Position numbers and translations under genes: made by a program | Source: Pseudomonas kilonensis | GTDB lineage: Bacteria; Pseudomonadota; Gammaproteobacteria; Pseudomonadales; Pseudomonadaceae | Direction of reading: 5' to 3' | Length of the DNA: 64,000 nucleotides | Assembly (NCBI RefSeq): GCF_001269885.1 | Contig: NZ_LHVH01000035.1 | Location: 62,001 to 126,000 of the forward strand | Notes under the pieces: model-generated | What the model was told of the DNA's origin: nothing | Databases searched by the model: none | Seen by the model: the letters and a program-made list of their open reading frames with translations, nothing else | Part shown: piece after piece, positions 1 to 7,854 of the stretch | Layout: each line of letters starts with the position of its first letter | Position numbering within the stretch: the first letter of the stretch is position 1

Positions 1-930
1 ACCAACTGCGACGACCACCAGCACCTGGTGGTCGGTGGCGTCGAGCAGGTGCCCCACGGCATCTGGAACCACGTGCCGGAACGCTGCGTGCACTGGCCGC
101 AAGGGACCAGCCTGAATTCGTTGCACCTGGGCGCCCCACGCAGCGGCGTGAAGCGCATCGCCCGCGCGGCCGATGGCCGGTTCAGCGTGACCGACGTCTG
201 GGACAACACACGCGAGTACGCCGCGGTGCTGGTCACCTGCCAGAGCTGGCTGCTGACCACCCAGATCGAATGTGAAGAAGCGCTGTTCTCGCAAAAAATG
301 TGGATGGCCCTGGACCGCACCCGCTACATGCAATCGTCGAAGACCTTCGTGATGGTCGACCGGCCATTCTGGAAGGACAAGGACCCGGAGACCGGCCGCG
401 ACCTGATGAGCATGACCCTGACCGATCGTCTGACCCGTGGCACCTATCTGTTCGACAACGGGGACGACAAGCCAGGGGTGATTTGCCTGTCGTATTCCTG
501 GATGAGCGACGCGCTGAAAATGCTTCCGCACCCGGTGGAAAAACGCGTGAAGCTGGCACTCGATGCCCTGAAGAAAATCTATCCCAAGGTGGACATCGCC
601 GCCCGGATCATCGGCGATCCGATCACCGTGTCCTGGGAAGCCGACCCGCATTTCCTCGGCGCGTTCAAGGGCGCCCTGCCCGGCCACTATCGCTACAACC
701 AGCGCATGTATGCGCATTTCATGCAGGACGACATGCCGGCCGAACAACGCGGGATCTTTATCGCCGGCGATGACGTCTCATGGACACCGGCCTGGGTCGA
801 AGGCGCGGTACAGACCTCACTCAATGCCGTGTGGGGAATCATGAAGCACTTCGGCGGTGAAACTCACGCCGAGAACCCGGGTCCAGGTGATGTGTTCCAT
901 GAGATCGGTCCGATCGCCCTGCCCGAATAA
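1..930 (+). CDS. davB: Flavin monoamine oxidase, probable lysine 2-monooxygenase (5' end outside window)
   Basis: The gene is already open at base 1, so only the C-terminal 309 residues are seen; the family is usually about 560 residues. The last part carries the FAD-binding signature of flavin amine oxidases (GDDVSWTPAWVEGAVQ near residue 255 of the visible part). The next gene, 12 bp downstream, is a close match to 5-aminopentanamidase DavA, and in P. putida davB-davA sits directly before pqqF as here. DavB would convert L-lysine to 5-aminovaleramide in the cytoplasm. The lysine substrate is inferred from this context; related enzymes act on tryptophan or phenylalanine, and the substrate-binding part is mostly outside the window. 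Confidence 0.72.
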   Translation, partial: TNCDDHQHLVVGGVEQVPHGIWNHVPERCVHWPQGTSLNSLHLGAPRSGVKRIARAADGRFSVTDVWDNTREYAAVLVTCQSWLLTTQIECEEALFSQKMWMALDRTRYMQSSKTFVMVDRPFWKDKDPETGRDLMSMTLTDRLTRGTYLFDNGDDKPGVICLSYSWMSDALKMLPHPVEKRVKLALDALKKIYPKVDIAARIIGDPITVSWEADPHFLGAFKGALPGHYRYNQRMYAHFMQDDMPAEQRGIFIAGDDVSWTPAWVEGAVQTSLNAVWGIMKHFGGETHAENPGPGDVFHEIGPIALPE

Positions 931-942
931 AAGGAGTTATTG

Positions 943-1737
943 ATGCGTGTAGCCCTCTACCAATGCCCGCCGCTGCCACTGGATCCGGCCGGCAACCTGC
1001 AACGCCTGCACCAGGTGGCGCTGGAGGCCAGGGGCGCCGATGTGCTGGTGCTGCCGGAGATGTTCATGACCGGCTACAACATCGGCGTCGACGCGGTGAA
1101 TGTATTGGCCGAGGTCTACAACGGCGAGTGGGCGCAACAGATCGCCCGCATTGCCAAGGCCGCCAGCCTGGCGATTGTCTACGGCTACCCTGAGCGCGGC
1201 GAAGACGGGCAGATCTACAACGCCGTGCAACTGATCGACGCCCAAGGCGAGCGCCTGGCCAACTACCGCAAGAGCCACCTGTTCGGTGACCTCGATCACG
1301 CCATGTTCAGCGCCGGCGACTCAGCGCTACCTATCGTCGAGCTCAACGGCTGGAAGCTCGGCCTCCTGATCTGCTACGACCTGGAGTTTCCGGAAAATGC
1401 CCGACGCCTGGCCCTGGCCGGTGCCGAGCTGATCCTGGTGCCAACCGCCAACATGCAACCCTATGACTTCATCGCCGACGTCACCGTGCGGGCCCGGGCC
1501 ATCGAGAACCAGTGTTTCGTGGCGTACGCCAACTACTGCGGCCACGAAGGTGAATTGCAGTATTGCGGCCAAAGCAGCATCGCCGCACCGAATGGCTGCC
1601 GCCCAGCCCTTGCGGGGCTGGATGAGGCCTTGATCGTCGGAGAACTGGATCGACAACTGATGGAAGACTCCCGCGCGGCCTACAACTACCTGCACGATCG
1701 CCGCCCTGAGCTTTACGACGACCTGCACAAACACTGA
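943..1737 (+). CDS. davA: 5-aminopentanamidase (carbon-nitrogen hydrolase)
   Basis: A 264-residue nitrilase-superfamily amidase. The catalytic triad is visible as Glu39 (LPEMF), Lys110 (NYRKSHLFG) and Cys144 (LLICYDLEFP). It would hydrolyse 5-aminovaleramide to 5-aminovalerate in the lysine 5-aminovalerate pathway. The ATG at 943 is chosen over the TTG at 940 because AAGGAG at 931-936 is well spaced from it. The gap to davB is only 12 bp, so the two are probably one transcript. Sequence similarity to P. putida DavA, recalled from memory, extends through the whole protein. An alternative is a generic omega-amidase or indole-acetamide hydrolase. Confidence 0.8.
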   Translation: MRVALYQCPPLPLDPAGNLQRLHQVALEARGADVLVLPEMFMTGYNIGVDAVNVLAEVYNGEWAQQIARIAKAASLAIVYGYPERGEDGQIYNAVQLIDAQGERLANYRKSHLFGDLDHAMFSAGDSALPIVELNGWKLGLLICYDLEFPENARRLALAGAELILVPTANMQPYDFIADVTVRARAIENQCFVAYANYCGHEGELQYCGQSSIAAPNGCRPALAGLDEALIVGELDRQLMEDSRAAYNYLHDRRPELYDDLHKH

Positions 1738-1799
1738 TTGAGGATTGAGAACGCAGCCTAATCCGCTAGCATGAGCGCATCTTTGTTCTGGAAGCGCTC

Positions 1800-4241
1800 A
1801 TGCCGGCCCCCGACTCCCTCCGCCCCCACACTGAAACCCTGGCCAACGGCTTGCGGGTGACATTGCGTCACGTCCCAGGCCTCAAGCGCAGCGCTGCAGT
1901 ACTGCGAGTCGCGGCTGGCAGCCATGACGCGCCCCTGGCCTGGCCGGGATTGGCGCACTTGCTCGAACATCTGTTCTTCCTCGGCACCGCGCGTTTTCCC
2001 GCGGGGGAGAACCTGATGGCCTACGTGCAGCGCCACGGCGGCCAGGTCAATGCGCGCACCAGCGAACGCACCACGGATTTTTTCTTCGAATTGCCACCTG
2101 CAACCTTCGCCGACGGACTGGAACGACTGGGGGACATGCTCGCTCACCCACGCCTGGATGAGGCCGATCAGTTGCGCGAACGGGAAGTGCTGCACGCCGA
2201 GTTCATCGCCTGGTCCCAGGATGCTGCAGCCCAGCGACAGCTTGCCTTGCATGACGGCCTGTCGGCGACCCATCCACTGCGGGGTTTTCATGCCGGCAAT
2301 CGCGATAGCCTGGCGGTGACGCAAGCCGAATTCCAAAGCGCATTGCACGACTTCTATCGCCGCTTTTACCAGAGCGGCCAGATGACCCTGAGCCTGGTCG
2401 GCCCGCAGAGCATCGACGCCTTGAAAGCGCTGGCTGAACAGTTCGACAGCCACATACCTGCCGGCGAAGCGCTTGCCAGGCCGGCACCACCAAGTTTGAT
2501 GGCATCGTCCCAGACGAGTTATCAACAGGCCCGCGAGGGTTGCCTTGATCGGCTGTTCGCCTTCGAAGACTTGCCTGCCGCCTCGCCTCAAGCCCTGGAC
2601 TTTCTGTGTACGTGGCTGAACTCCAGCAAACCGGGCGGCTTGCTCGCCACGTTGCGTCAGCGCGGCCTGGCTGACAGCCTCAAGGCCACCGCGCTGTATG
2701 AGTTTGCCGGGCAGGCGCTGCTGCACATCGAACTCAAGCACGCCAACGCCCAGACAGCGGCGCAGATCCAGCCGTTGCTGCACGACTGGCTGGGGTTCTT
2801 TGCCGCCCAGGACGACTGGGCGCCGTTGCGCGAGGAGTTCACCGCACTGTTGCAGCGCCGGCAAGAGACAGGATCGGCCTTGCAGGTGGCCCGCTGGGAC
2901 GGTGAAGGACGTGACGGGCCGCTGTTGGCAAACGACCTCGTCAGGCTCAGGGAAATCCTCAGGCAACTGCACCCGGCCGATAACGTCGCGGGGCAATGGC
3001 AACTGCCCGCGCCCAATCCGTTCCTGCAAACGCCAAGCGAAGCGCCCCGCGCCGGGCTGATACGCGGCCAGACCAGCGCCCACCGCGGCTTGCGAACCTT
3101 CGCCCAGGACCGCTCCCGGGGTCGCCGGGAACGCTCGCCCATGCAGTTCAGCCAGGCGCTGCCAGACAACGGTCGTGAAGGCGCGGTGTACCTGCGCTGG
3201 CAACTGACGACCCAGGCACCGCTGGACTTTCAATCCAGGCTCGACCGGCACCTGCAGGATCTGCGAGAGGATGCTCGCCAGGCCGGCGTGGACGTCAGCT
3301 TCGAGCCCTCCGGTCATCAATGGCTGCTGAAACTGGTTGGCTTACAAGCGCCGATACCGTTGGTGCTCGAACACGTTCTGACGAAGCTTGCGCAACCGCT
3401 GCCAATGGCCCAAGCCGGTCACGAAACCCCGCCGATGCCGATTCGGCATCTGTTGAAGGCGCTGCCAGATCACTGCCGCCACAACCGCCAAGCGCCAGCG
3501 TTGCCAATGCCCGACAGCGACCAAAGCGTGTGGACAACGGCCCGATGGGACGGGCTGTCCATCGGCCTGTCGACGGCCACTCAAGGGGCGTTGGGCCCTG
3601 CGTTGGCCCGAGTGCCGGGCATTGCCGGCGATGAAGCCAGCCCGGTGCCGGCACCTCGCGGGCAACGCCTCTGGCATAGGCTCCAGACTCACGGCGAAGA
3701 ACCGGCCGTGTTGCTGTTTTGCCCGACAGCCACCCCGACGCTGGCCGACGAAGCCGCCTGGCGGTTGCTGGCACAGCTGTGCCAGACGCCGTTCTACCAG
3801 CGCCTGCGCGTCGAGTTGCAGTTGGGTTATGCGGTGTTCAGTGGGTTGAAGCAGATCGACGGGCAAACCGGGGTGTTGTTCGGCGTCCAATCGCCCAGCC
3901 TTTCGGCAACGCAACTGAGCGCCCACATCGAACAATTTCTGGCTGGGCTACCGGCGCTGATCGAGCAGCTCGATGACTCATCCCTGACCGGCCAGCAGCA
4001 GGCGCTTGCCGCCCAACTCCAGGACACCACCCTGCCCTGCGCCCAGGCCGCCGAACTGCTCTGGCAGGCCAAGTTGGCCGCCCGCCCGTCGGATTATCTT
4101 GAGCAACTGTCCGCTGCCATCGTGTATCTGGATCGCAAGCAGCTACAAATGGCCGCCCAACGTCTGATCAAGGCTGAAGGAGGATGGTATTGCCTGAGCA
4201 ACGGAGCCTGCCCGGGAGAGCGCTGGCAAGCGGCGCAGTGA
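1800..4241 (+). CDS. pqqF: PQQ biosynthesis M16 metalloprotease PqqF
   Basis: An 813-residue M16 (insulinase-like) zinc peptidase. The inverted zinc motif HxxEH is at His53-Leu-Leu-Glu56-His57, followed by a typical M16 N-terminal half and a diverged inactive C-terminal half. It is thought to work with a partner to cut the peptide that becomes PQQ out of processed PqqA. It precedes pqqA by 170 bp, the usual Pseudomonas order pqqF-ABCDE. The ATG at 1800 has only a weak ribosome site; an upstream ATG at 1771 is out of frame. It is read in the same direction as davBA, with 62 bp between. Confidence 0.93.
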   Translation: MPAPDSLRPHTETLANGLRVTLRHVPGLKRSAAVLRVAAGSHDAPLAWPGLAHLLEHLFFLGTARFPAGENLMAYVQRHGGQVNARTSERTTDFFFELPPATFADGLERLGDMLAHPRLDEADQLREREVLHAEFIAWSQDAAAQRQLALHDGLSATHPLRGFHAGNRDSLAVTQAEFQSALHDFYRRFYQSGQMTLSLVGPQSIDALKALAEQFDSHIPAGEALARPAPPSLMASSQTSYQQAREGCLDRLFAFEDLPAASPQALDFLCTWLNSSKPGGLLATLRQRGLADSLKATALYEFAGQALLHIELKHANAQTAAQIQPLLHDWLGFFAAQDDWAPLREEFTALLQRRQETGSALQVARWDGEGRDGPLLANDLVRLREILRQLHPADNVAGQWQLPAPNPFLQTPSEAPRAGLIRGQTSAHRGLRTFAQDRSRGRRERSPMQFSQALPDNGREGAVYLRWQLTTQAPLDFQSRLDRHLQDLREDARQAGVDVSFEPSGHQWLLKLVGLQAPIPLVLEHVLTKLAQPLPMAQAGHETPPMPIRHLLKALPDHCRHNRQAPALPMPDSDQSVWTTARWDGLSIGLSTATQGALGPALARVPGIAGDEASPVPAPRGQRLWHRLQTHGEEPAVLLFCPTATPTLADEAAWRLLAQLCQTPFYQRLRVELQLGYAVFSGLKQIDGQTGVLFGVQSPSLSATQLSAHIEQFLAGLPALIEQLDDSSLTGQQQALAAQLQDTTLPCAQAAELLWQAKLAARPSDYLEQLSAAIVYLDRKQLQMAAQRLIKAEGGWYCLSNGACPGERWQAAQ

Positions 4242-4411
4242 TCATTGCAGGGGCCGTAATGAGCTTTCTTCGAGAATCGCGGCGAACGAATATGTCAGAT
4301 TTAGTAACATAGGCGTCTAAGCATCTGAACATCTCCGAACGGAGGTGGACTATATGTATAGGTCTCAACCGTTCTATCTAACGAAAGCATCCCAACCAAA
4401 GGAGTATTCCC

Positions 4412-4486
4412 ATGTCCTGGTCCAAACCCGCATATATCGACCTGCGTATCGGTTTCGAAGTCACCATGTACTTCGCCAGCCGTTGA
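4412..4486 (+). CDS. pqqA: PQQ precursor peptide PqqA
   Basis: A 24-codon gene encoding the ribosomally made precursor of the redox cofactor pyrroloquinoline quinone. The conserved Glu16 and Tyr20 (FEVTMYFASR) are the two residues that PqqE crosslinks and that end up in PQQ. AAGGAG at 4399-4404 sits 7 bp before the ATG at 4412. The 23-24 residue length is normal for the family. It is followed 30 bp later by a strong hairpin with a T tract, which would make pqqA mRNA more abundant than the rest of the operon. Confidence 0.97.
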   Translation: MSWSKPAYIDLRIGFEVTMYFASR

Positions 4487-4515
4487 ATGCTGCAGGCGGT
4501 TAAGCACGCAGCACT

Positions 4516-4545
4516 ACGCCTCGGCCAGCCGAGGCGTTTTTATTT
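4516..4545 (+). terminator. Intrinsic terminator/attenuator between pqqA and pqqB
   Basis: An 8-bp perfect stem (CGCCTCGG / CCGAGGCG, 4517-4536) with a 4-base loop is followed by TTTTTATTT. It lies inside the pqq operon, so it probably ends most transcripts after pqqA and lets a fraction read through to pqqB-E. Confidence 0.85.
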
Positions 4546-4566
4546 CGGTTTGCAGATGGAGCAGCC

Positions 4567-5478
4567 ATGTTCGTCCAGATTCTAGGTTCTGCCGCCGGTG
4601 GCGGTTTCCCCCAGTGGAACTGCAACTGCGCCAATTGCGCAGGTTTTCGCGATGGCAGCCTGCGGGCCCAGGCGCGCACCCAATCGTCCATCGCCCTGTC
4701 CGATGACGGTGTGAACTGGGTGCTGTGCAACGCCTCTCCGGACATTCGCGCCCAGCTCCAGGCGTTTGCCCCAATGCAGCCGGGCCGGGCCCTGCGCGAC
4801 ACCGGCATTGGCGCGATCATCCTGATGGACAGCCAGATCGACCACACCACCGGCCTGCTCAGCCTGCGTGAAGGTTGCCCGCATCAAGTCTGGTGCACCG
4901 ACATGGTCCATGAAGACCTGAGCACCGGCTTTCCGCTGTTCAACATGCTGACCCACTGGAACGGCGGGTTGAGTTGGAATCGCATCGAACTCGACCAGAG
5001 CTTCACCATCGCCGCCTGCCCGAACCTGCGCTTCACCCCACTGCCCCTGCGCAGCGCCGCACCGCCCTATTCACCGCATCGCTTCGACCCGCACCCGGGC
5101 GACAACATCGGGTTGATCGTCGAAGACCTGCGCACGGGTGGCAAGCTGTTCTATGCCCCGGGCCTGGGCAAGGTCGACGAGTCGTTGTTGGCGATCATGG
5201 CCGGCAGCGATTGTCTGCTGGTGGACGGTACGATGTGGGACGACGATGAAATGCAGCGCCGTGGCGTCGGCACCCGCACTGGCCGGGAAATGGGCCACCT
5301 GGCCCAGAATGGCCCCGGTGGTATGCTCGAAGTGCTGGAACAAGTACCTGGGCCGCGCAAAGTCCTTATCCATATCAACAACACCAACCCGATCCTGGAC
5401 GAAGACTCGCCCGAGCGGGCTGAACTTGTACGTCGAAAGATTGAAGTGTCTTACGACGGAATGAGTATTGAGTTGTAG
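4567..5478 (+). CDS. pqqB: PQQ biosynthesis protein PqqB
   Basis: A 303-residue member of the metallo-beta-lactamase fold. The N-terminal Cys-rich stretch FPQWNCNCANC is the PqqB zinc site, and DSQIDHTTGLL is the degenerate metal-site motif of the family. PqqB acts late in PQQ synthesis, hydroxylating the crosslinked Glu-Tyr intermediate before PqqC. The length is the family norm. It follows the internal hairpin after pqqA, and is separated from pqqC by a REP inverted repeat (5546-5644), which may further tune or destabilise the transcript between them. Confidence 0.95.
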   Translation: MFVQILGSAAGGGFPQWNCNCANCAGFRDGSLRAQARTQSSIALSDDGVNWVLCNASPDIRAQLQAFAPMQPGRALRDTGIGAIILMDSQIDHTTGLLSLREGCPHQVWCTDMVHEDLSTGFPLFNMLTHWNGGLSWNRIELDQSFTIAACPNLRFTPLPLRSAAPPYSPHRFDPHPGDNIGLIVEDLRTGGKLFYAPGLGKVDESLLAIMAGSDCLLVDGTMWDDDEMQRRGVGTRTGREMGHLAQNGPGGMLEVLEQVPGPRKVLIHINNTNPILDEDSPERAELVRRKIEVSYDGMSIEL

Positions 5479-5545
5479 GAAGGGCGGAACCAATGTGGGG
5501 TGAGCTTGCGGTGTGCCAGTCAACGCTTGTGCTGGCTGATAGGAC

Positions 5546-5644
5546 GCCTTCGCGAGCAAGCCCGCTCCCACAGAGGCCGAGTAGCACTTGATATTTTATG
5601 CACCGCAAAACCAATGTGGGAGCGGGCTTGCTCGCGAAGAGGCC
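5546..5644. repeat. REP pair (REPIN) between pqqB and pqqC
   Basis: Two inverted copies of the GTGGGAGCGGGCTTGCTCGC class, arms 5546-5572 and 5615-5644, separated by about 42 bp. It lies inside the pqq operon, where it can fold into a long hairpin in the mRNA. Confidence 0.85.
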
Positions 5645-5688
5645 AGCCCAGCCCCCCAACCGCCAGCGGTTATTCCCCGGAGCCCCAA

Positions 5689-6441
5689 ATGACTGACACC
5701 CCCCTGTCCCCCGCCGAGTTCGAAGCCGCCCTGCGTGCCAAGGGCGCGTATTACCACATCCATCACCCGTATCACGTGGCGATGTATGAAGGCCGCGCGA
5801 CTCGCGAGCAGATCCAGGGCTGGGTCGCGAACCGTTTTTACTACCAGGTGAATATCCCGCTCAAGGACGCCGCGATCCTGGCCAACTGCCCGGACCGGGA
5901 GATCCGCCGCGAGTGGATTCAGCGCCTGCTCGACCACGACGGCGCTCCCGGCGAAGACGGCGGCATCGAAGCCTGGCTGCGGCTGGGCCAGGCGGTGGGC
6001 CTGGACCCCGATCAACTGCGCTCCCAGGAGCTGGTGCTGCCCGGGGTGCGTTTCGCCGTGGATGCCTATGTCAACTTCGCCCGCCGGGCCTGCTGGCAGG
6101 AAGCCGCCAGCAGCTCGCTGACCGAACTGTTCGCCCCGCAGATCCACCAGTCGCGCCTGGACAGTTGGCCCCAGCACTACCCCTGGATCGACCCGACCGG
6201 CTATGAGTACTTCCGCACCCGCCTGGGCCAGGCCCGGCGTGATGTGGAACATGGCCTGGCGATCACCTTGCAGCACTACACCACCCGCGCAGGGCAGGAA
6301 CGCATGCTGGAGATTCTCCAGTTCAAACTGGACATCCTCTGGAGCATGCTCGACGCCATGAGCATGGCCTATGAATTGAACCGCCCGCCCTACCACAGCG
6401 TGACCGGGCAACGGGTGTGGCACAAAGGGATCATCTTATGA
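5689..6441 (+). CDS. pqqC: Pyrroloquinoline-quinone synthase PqqC
   Basis: A 250-residue, helical TenA-like oxidase that carries out the final ring closure and eight-electron oxidation giving PQQ. The start is set at 5689 (MTDTPLSPAEFEAALRAKG), the usual family start; an upstream in-frame extension would run through the REP repeat and is not credible. Family motifs such as YYHIHHPYHVAMYEGRA and WVANRFYYQVNIPLKDAAI are present. The stop overlaps the pqqD start (ATGA at 6438-6441), indicating translational coupling. Confidence 0.96.
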   Translation: MTDTPLSPAEFEAALRAKGAYYHIHHPYHVAMYEGRATREQIQGWVANRFYYQVNIPLKDAAILANCPDREIRREWIQRLLDHDGAPGEDGGIEAWLRLGQAVGLDPDQLRSQELVLPGVRFAVDAYVNFARRACWQEAASSSLTELFAPQIHQSRLDSWPQHYPWIDPTGYEYFRTRLGQARRDVEHGLAITLQHYTTRAGQERMLEILQFKLDILWSMLDAMSMAYELNRPPYHSVTGQRVWHKGIIL

Positions 6442-6713
6442 GTTTCGACCGCAGCAAAACCCCGCGCTGGCGCCCCGGCTATCGTTTCCAGTACGAACCG
6501 GCCCAGAAAGGCCACGTGCTGCTCTATCCTGAAGGCATGATCAAGCTGAATGACAGCGCTGCGCTGATCGGTGGCCTGATCGATGGTGAACGGGATGTCG
6601 CGGCCATCATCGACGAGTTGGCGAAGCAGTTTCCCGGCGTGCCGGAACTCGGTGACGACATCGAGCAATTCATGGAGGTCGCCCGTGCACAGCACTGGAT
6701 CGAACTTGCCTGA
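6438..6713 (+). CDS. pqqD: PqqA-binding peptide chaperone PqqD
   Basis: A 91-residue winged-helix RiPP recognition element. It binds PqqA and presents it to the radical enzyme PqqE. The family pattern is visible: RWRPGYRFQYEPAQKGHVLL, then LYPEGMIKLNDSAALI and GERDVAAIIDEL. The ATG at 6438 overlaps the pqqC stop by four bases. The downstream pqqE start lies 29 bp inside this gene. Confidence 0.96.
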   Translation: MSFDRSKTPRWRPGYRFQYEPAQKGHVLLYPEGMIKLNDSAALIGGLIDGERDVAAIIDELAKQFPGVPELGDDIEQFMEVARAQHWIELA

Positions 6714-7854
6714 GAGCACCGGTCTGCCGCCCAAGCCTGAAGTCGGCTTGCCGCTGTGGTTGCTGGCGGAGCTGACCTATCGTTGCCCGCTGCAATGCCC
6801 GTACTGCTCCAACCCGCTGGACTTTGCCGAGCAAGGCAAGGAGCTGAGCACCGAGCAATGGTTCAAGGTCTTTCGCGAAGCCCGCGAGATGGGCGCTGCG
6901 CAGCTGGGCTTTTCCGGCGGCGAGCCGTTGGTGCGCCAGGACCTGGCCGAGTTGATCGGCGAGGCACGCAGGCTGGGTTTCTATACCAACCTGATCACCT
7001 CCGGCATCGGCTTGACCGAGCAGAAAATCAGCGACTTCAAGAAGGCCGGCCTCGACCATATCCAGATCAGTTTCCAGGCCAGCGACGAGCAGGTGAACAA
7101 CCTCCTGGCCGGTTCGAAGAAGGCCTTCGCGCAAAAACTCGAAATGGCCCGAGCGGTAAAGGCCCACGGTTATCCGATGGTGCTGAACTTCGTGACCCAT
7201 CGGCACAACATCGACAAAATCGATCGCATCATCGAGCTGTGCATCGCCCTGGAAGCCGACTTCGTAGAACTCGCCACCTGTCAGTTCTACGGCTGGGCGC
7301 AGCTCAACCGCGTCGGCCTGCTGCCCACCCGGGAGCAACTGGTACGCGCCGAGCGTGTCACCAACGAATACCGCGCCAAGCTGGAAGCGCAAGGCAATCC
7401 GTGCAAGCTGATCTTTGTCACGCCGGACTACTACGAAGAACGCCCCAAGGGCTGCATGAACGGCTGGGGCAGCATTTTCCTCACGGTCACGCCGGACGGC
7501 ACGGCATTGCCCTGTCACGGTGCCCGCCAGTTGCCGGTGCAATTTCCCAACGTGCGCGACCACAGCATGCAGCACATCTGGTACGACTCGTTCGGCTTCA
7601 ACCGCTTCCGCGGTTATGACTGGATGCCCGAACCGTGTCGCTCCTGCGATGAAAAAGAAAAGGACTTCGGCGGCTGCCGCTGCCAGGCGTTCATGCTCAC
7701 GGGAGACGCCAGCAACGCCGACCCGGTGTGCAGCAAGTCCGAACACCACGGGGTGATTCTCAAGGCACGTGAAGACGCCGAGCACGCCACGCAAACCATT
7801 GAACAATTGGCCTTTCGCAATGAACGAAACTCGCGCCTCATCACCAAAAGCTGA
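6685..7854 (+). CDS. pqqE: PqqA peptide cyclase PqqE (radical SAM/SPASM)
   Basis: A 389-residue radical SAM enzyme that forms the carbon-carbon bond between Glu16 and Tyr20 of PqqA. The CX3CX2C cluster motif is CPLQCPYC near residue 34; FSGGEPL is the SAM-binding GGE motif. The C-terminal SPASM domain has the expected cysteines (ALPCHGARQ, EPCRSCDEKEKDFGGCRCQ). The GTG at 6685, preceded by GGAGG at 6674-6678, gives the usual short N terminus. It overlaps pqqD by 29 bp and the next peptidase gene by 35 bp, so all are one operon. Confidence 0.95.
   Translation: MHSTGSNLPESTGLPPKPEVGLPLWLLAELTYRCPLQCPYCSNPLDFAEQGKELSTEQWFKVFREAREMGAAQLGFSGGEPLVRQDLAELIGEARRLGFYTNLITSGIGLTEQKISDFKKAGLDHIQISFQASDEQVNNLLAGSKKAFAQKLEMARAVKAHGYPMVLNFVTHRHNIDKIDRIIELCIALEADFVELATCQFYGWAQLNRVGLLPTREQLVRAERVTNEYRAKLEAQGNPCKLIFVTPDYYEERPKGCMNGWGSIFLTVTPDGTALPCHGARQLPVQFPNVRDHSMQHIWYDSFGFNRFRGYDWMPEPCRSCDEKEKDFGGCRCQAFMLTGDASNADPVCSKSEHHGVILKAREDAEHATQTIEQLAFRNERNSRLITKS

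Noticed and set aside
5500..5688. N-terminal extension of pqqC back to 5500
   Set aside because: The added residues come from REP repeat DNA; the family start is the ATG at 5689.
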